Source: JABDOU01 sp041567895
GTDB lineage: Bacteria; Actinomycetota; Acidimicrobiia; Spongiisociales; SHLN01
NCBI GenBank assembly: GCA_041567895.1
Contig: JBFGAX010000005.1
Location: forward strand, 13,069 to 77,068
Reading direction: 5' to 3'
Length of the DNA: 64,000 nt
Made by a program: the position numbers and the translations under genes. Each line of letters begins with the position of its first letter. The stretch's first letter is position 1. Of the stretch, positions 62,508 through 64,000 are shown one piece after another. Below the pieces are notes generated by a model. It worked only from the letters and a program-made list of their open reading frames with translations, ran no database searches and was not told where the DNA came from.

Positions 62508-62753
62508 ATGGCGCGGCCCCAAAATAACCGAAGTAAACCTGTACGCGAGAATCCCAGGACTCCTCAAAAGGAAGTCGAAGCCGAGTCGAGCAAGATCTAT
62601 GTAGGGATCATGCTTGGTCTCTTCGCTATCGGCTCGCTGCTCATCATCCTGAACTACATCGGCGCCTTTCCTGGCGGATCGAGCTCCTGGTGGTTTGTCG
62701 GAGGTCTGGGACTCATCGGTGCCGGCTTCGGAATGATGCTCAACTTCAAGTAG
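62508..62753 (+). CDS. crgA: Cell division protein CrgA
   Basis: An 81-residue protein with two membrane helices (about 31-52 and 60-78) and the family's NWN-like turn replaced by FPGGSSSWWF, ending LGLIGAGFGMMLNF. CrgA recruits FtsI and other division proteins. ATG 62508 is preferred; a TAATGT box ends 8 nt upstream and no Shine-Dalgarno sequence is present. Its location near trpG and pknB matches other actinobacteria. Confidence 0.88.
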   Translation: MARPQNNRSKPVRENPRTPQKEVEAESSKIYVGIMLGLFAIGSLLIILNYIGAFPGGSSSWWFVGGLGLIGAGFGMMLNFK

Positions 62754-62836
62754 CCGACGGAACATTCAAAAGTTCCTGTCGATTCGCTTCGCTCTCATTC
62801 GTTGTCTTCATGAACATCCTCGAAAGGAGTGACAAC

Positions 62837-63148
62837 ATGGCTAACTATGTGTTGGCTTACGCAGGCGGGAGCATCCCGGAAACCGAAGCGGACCAGGCCC
62901 GAACCATGGAGGCGTGGAACAACTGGTACGGCGAACTCGGATCCGCCATCGTCGATGGCGGCGCTCCGTTCGGCCAGGCGAAAACCATCGACGGCAATGG
63001 AGCAGTTTCGGAGGCCGGAGCCGGAAGGCTCACGGGCTACACCGTGATTTCGGCCGACTCCATCGACAGCGCGGTGACCCACGCCAAGGGCTGCCCCATT
63101 TTCGACGACGGTGGCACGGTGAGCGTTTACGAAACCGTGGACATGTAG
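62837..63148 (+). CDS. YCII-related domain protein
   Basis: AAAGGAG lies 7 nt before ATG 62837. The 103-residue protein has MEAWNNWYGELGSAIVDGGAPFG, GYTVISADSIDSAV and AKGCPIFDDGGTVSVYE, the YCII/DGPF fold seen in small actinobacterial proteins near sigma factors. The biochemical role is unknown. Confidence 0.85.
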   Translation: MANYVLAYAGGSIPETEADQARTMEAWNNWYGELGSAIVDGGAPFGQAKTIDGNGAVSEAGAGRLTGYTVISADSIDSAVTHAKGCPIFDDGGTVSVYETVDM

Positions 63149-63168
63149 CCAGTATCTGAAAGACGTGC

Positions 63169-63204
63169 AAAGCGCGTGACGGCCCAGGAGCTGTCACGCG
63201 CTTT
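63169..63204. terminator. Strong hairpin after the YCII-domain gene
   Basis: AAAGCGCGTGAC and GTCACGCGCTTT form a perfect 12-bp stem around 12 bases, with A/T-flanks fitting bidirectional termination. Confidence 0.75.
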
Positions 63205-63262
63205 AGCGCGTTACAGAGTTCGTTCTTGCGTCATTCGATCGGCGTACTTCGATCGGAGCCGG

Positions 63263-63294
63263 TTATCCACAGGCTTATCCACACCTGTGGGTAA
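63263..63294. promoter_or_regulatory. Cluster of three DnaA-box-like sites
   Basis: TTATCCACA at 63263-63271 and 63275-63283, and TGTGGGTAA (reverse of TTACCCACA) at 63286-63294. The first two equal the consensus DnaA box. An A/T-rich stretch with two GTAATTAC palindromes follows to 63316. It could be part of oriC or a DnaA-titration/regulatory site. Confidence 0.65.
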
Positions 63295-63340
63295 TTACAA
63301 ACCTGTAATTACTCCTGTGAAGCTTCGGAAAACCCAGCAG

Positions 63341-63580
63341 TCATGCAGGAATCATCTCCTCACGACAATGGCGAGGAGCGGCGGCATCGTCATCCTGAGC
63401 TGCAGTGATCGTCAATTTCATGCCACACACCGAGCATCGATAGTTGTGGCTCACCTCTATCAGATCTTCCGGATCCGGTTCAGGGGGTGCGGGCGTGGCG
63501 AGCAAGCGGACGGCCCAGAAGGCGAACGCCATTATCCCAACGCCGATCGCAACCGCAATAACGAATGTTGACACGCTCAC
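63341..63580 (-). CDS. Small membrane protein with a zinc-ribbon-like Cys motif
   Basis: 79 residues. An N-terminal helix (about 5-27) is followed by a Pro/Glu-rich spacer and YRCSVCGMKLTIT, then a second site HCREEM, resembling FmdB-type zinc ribbons. GGAG lies five bases before GTG 63580. The function is unknown. Confidence 0.78.
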   Translation of the reverse strand: MSVSTFVIAVAIGVGIMAFAFWAVRLLATPAPPEPDPEDLIEVSHNYRCSVCGMKLTITAAQDDDAAAPRHCREEMIPA

Positions 63581-63647
63581 GGGGACTCCATCGGAAGGCT
63601 GTCGAGCTCTGCCATCCTACGATCCGGCCCTAAACTACCTTCGGTCC

Positions 63648-63721
63648 GGGGATGTAGCTCAGCCTGGCAGAGCACCTGGTTTGCAACCAGGGGGTCATCG
63701 GTTCGAATCCGTTCATCTCCA
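63648..63721 (+). tRNA. tRNA-Ala(TGC)
   Basis: Acceptor GGGGATG/CATCTCC, anticodon stem CCTGG/CCAGG around TTTGCAA (anticodon TGC), T loop GTTCGAATCC. CCA not encoded. Confidence 0.95.
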
Positions 63722-63888
63722 CATAGACGCCTGATTGAGGCAATGAGATTTCGTGGCCTCCACGTCTCTCACGCCCCGATGACAATATTTGCTTGTTTCT
63801 CACCTTCGGCTCGAACGGGTTCGAGGCAACGCCTCCGGCGTTGCTTGGGAGTTGCTTCGCAACTCCAATCCTCCACCTCGGAACTCAC
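63714..63888 (+). repeat. tRNA-tail tandem unit 1 behind tRNA-Ala (175 bp)
   Basis: Begins with the last 8 bases of the tRNA (CATCTCCA), runs through GCCTCCACGTCTCTCACG and CCGATGACAATATTTGCTTG and the shared core, and ends where the next tRNA-end copy starts. Confidence 0.85.
63789..63866 (+). repeat. tRNA-tail repeat core behind tRNA-Ala
   Basis: Shares CACCTTCGGCTCGAACGGG, TTCGAGGC, hairpin GCAACGCC-TCC-GGCGTTGC and hairpin GGAGTTGC-TTC-GCAACTCC with the cores behind the two serine tRNAs. Confidence 0.85.
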
Positions 63889-64000
63889 CATCTCCACAGG
63901 CAACGCCGCATTAGAGGCAACGAGACTTCCGGGCCTCCACGTCTCTCACGAACCGATGACAATATTTGCTTGTTCTCACCTCCGGTTCGAACGGGTTCGA
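63889..64000 (+). repeat. tRNA-tail tandem unit 2 behind tRNA-Ala, cut by the window edge
   Basis: Starts with CATCTCCACA, the same ten bases as at the tRNA 3' end, and repeats unit 1 with few changes to the window end. There is no tRNA body. Confidence 0.85.

Noticed and set aside
62754..62836. Terminator after crgA (GGAAC/GTTCC)
   Set aside because: The stem is only 5 bp with no T-run, too weak to call.

Overview
This window is a 64 kb piece of an actinobacterial chromosome, most likely from an uncultured lineage of class Acidimicrobiia (inference). The phylum call rests on gene content seen directly: an fhaA-fhaB-pstP-rodA-pbpA-pknB signalling and cell-wall operon, crgA, a class E type sortase, a 180-kDa type NAD glutamate dehydrogenase, and an RskA-type anti-sigma factor. 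Coding density is high, with many 1-4 bp start/stop overlaps, and base composition looks moderately GC-rich and even throughout. I see no phage, insertion sequence or CRISPR array.

Layout. 0-4 kb (minus): lysC-asd aspartate pathway, a partial membrane protein, and an MscS-like channel. 4-9.8 kb: a membrane-anchored cyclophilin, a PHP phosphoesterase, a histidine kinase, a thiolase/methylmalonyl-CoA epimerase/carboxylase-epsilon operon, and ybaB-recR, which converges on dnaX. 11.7-16.7 kb: dgt, rhomboid protease, pterin dehydratase, a 61-residue zinc-binding protein missed by simple ORF cut-offs, a beta-hydroxyacid dehydrogenase, and an ECF sigma/anti-sigma pair. 16.7-21.1 kb: two secreted proteins (subtilase; DUF4038/apiosidase-like hydrolase) carrying a roughly 48-residue DWDGDG repeat. 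21.3-32.7 kb: acyl-CoA ligase, an NAD-glutamate dehydrogenase broken by one in-frame TAG, pckA diverging from pfkA, and glnD. 32.7-34.4 kb: four tRNA genes (Arg, Ser, Ser, Ser) with unusual repeats behind two of them. 34.5-41.7 kb: a persulfide dioxygenase-rhodanese fusion, two tandem secreted metallophosphoesterases with the same DWDGDG repeats, and sufE diverging from a sulfurtransferase. 41.8-48.3 kb: tRNA-Ser, tadA, SRP RNA, lytic transglycosylase, menaquinone methyltransferase-serS, tRNA-Leu. 48.3-51.8 kb: a 2-oxoacid dehydrogenase E1alpha-E1beta-E2 operon. 52-59.3 kb: the fhaA-to-pknB operon with mutY attached. 59.4-64 kb: an ArsR regulator and its probable target membrane protein, trpG/small membrane protein/sortase, crgA, DnaA boxes and tRNA-Ala.

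How it fits together. The 52-64 kb part matches the origin-proximal block of other actinobacteria, where pknB, trpG, crgA and tRNA-Ala lie near gyrA and oriC. The replication origin may therefore lie near or just beyond the right edge. Control appears largely leaderless: nine genes have a TANNNT box 6-7 nt before the start codon and no Shine-Dalgarno sequence.

The strongest novelty candidate is a family of repeats placed directly behind tRNA genes (tRNA-Ser(TGA), tRNA-Ser(CGA), tRNA-Ala(TGC)). In the tRNA-Ser(TGA) and tRNA-Ala loci a unit carries a copy of the host tRNA's 3' end, and all three loci share a core of about 80 bp with two short hairpins. The arrangement recalls the tyrT/rtT repeats of E. 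coli. Other points worth checking are the amber codon in the glutamate dehydrogenase and a matched pair of TTGTGAA-N4-TTCACAA operators.
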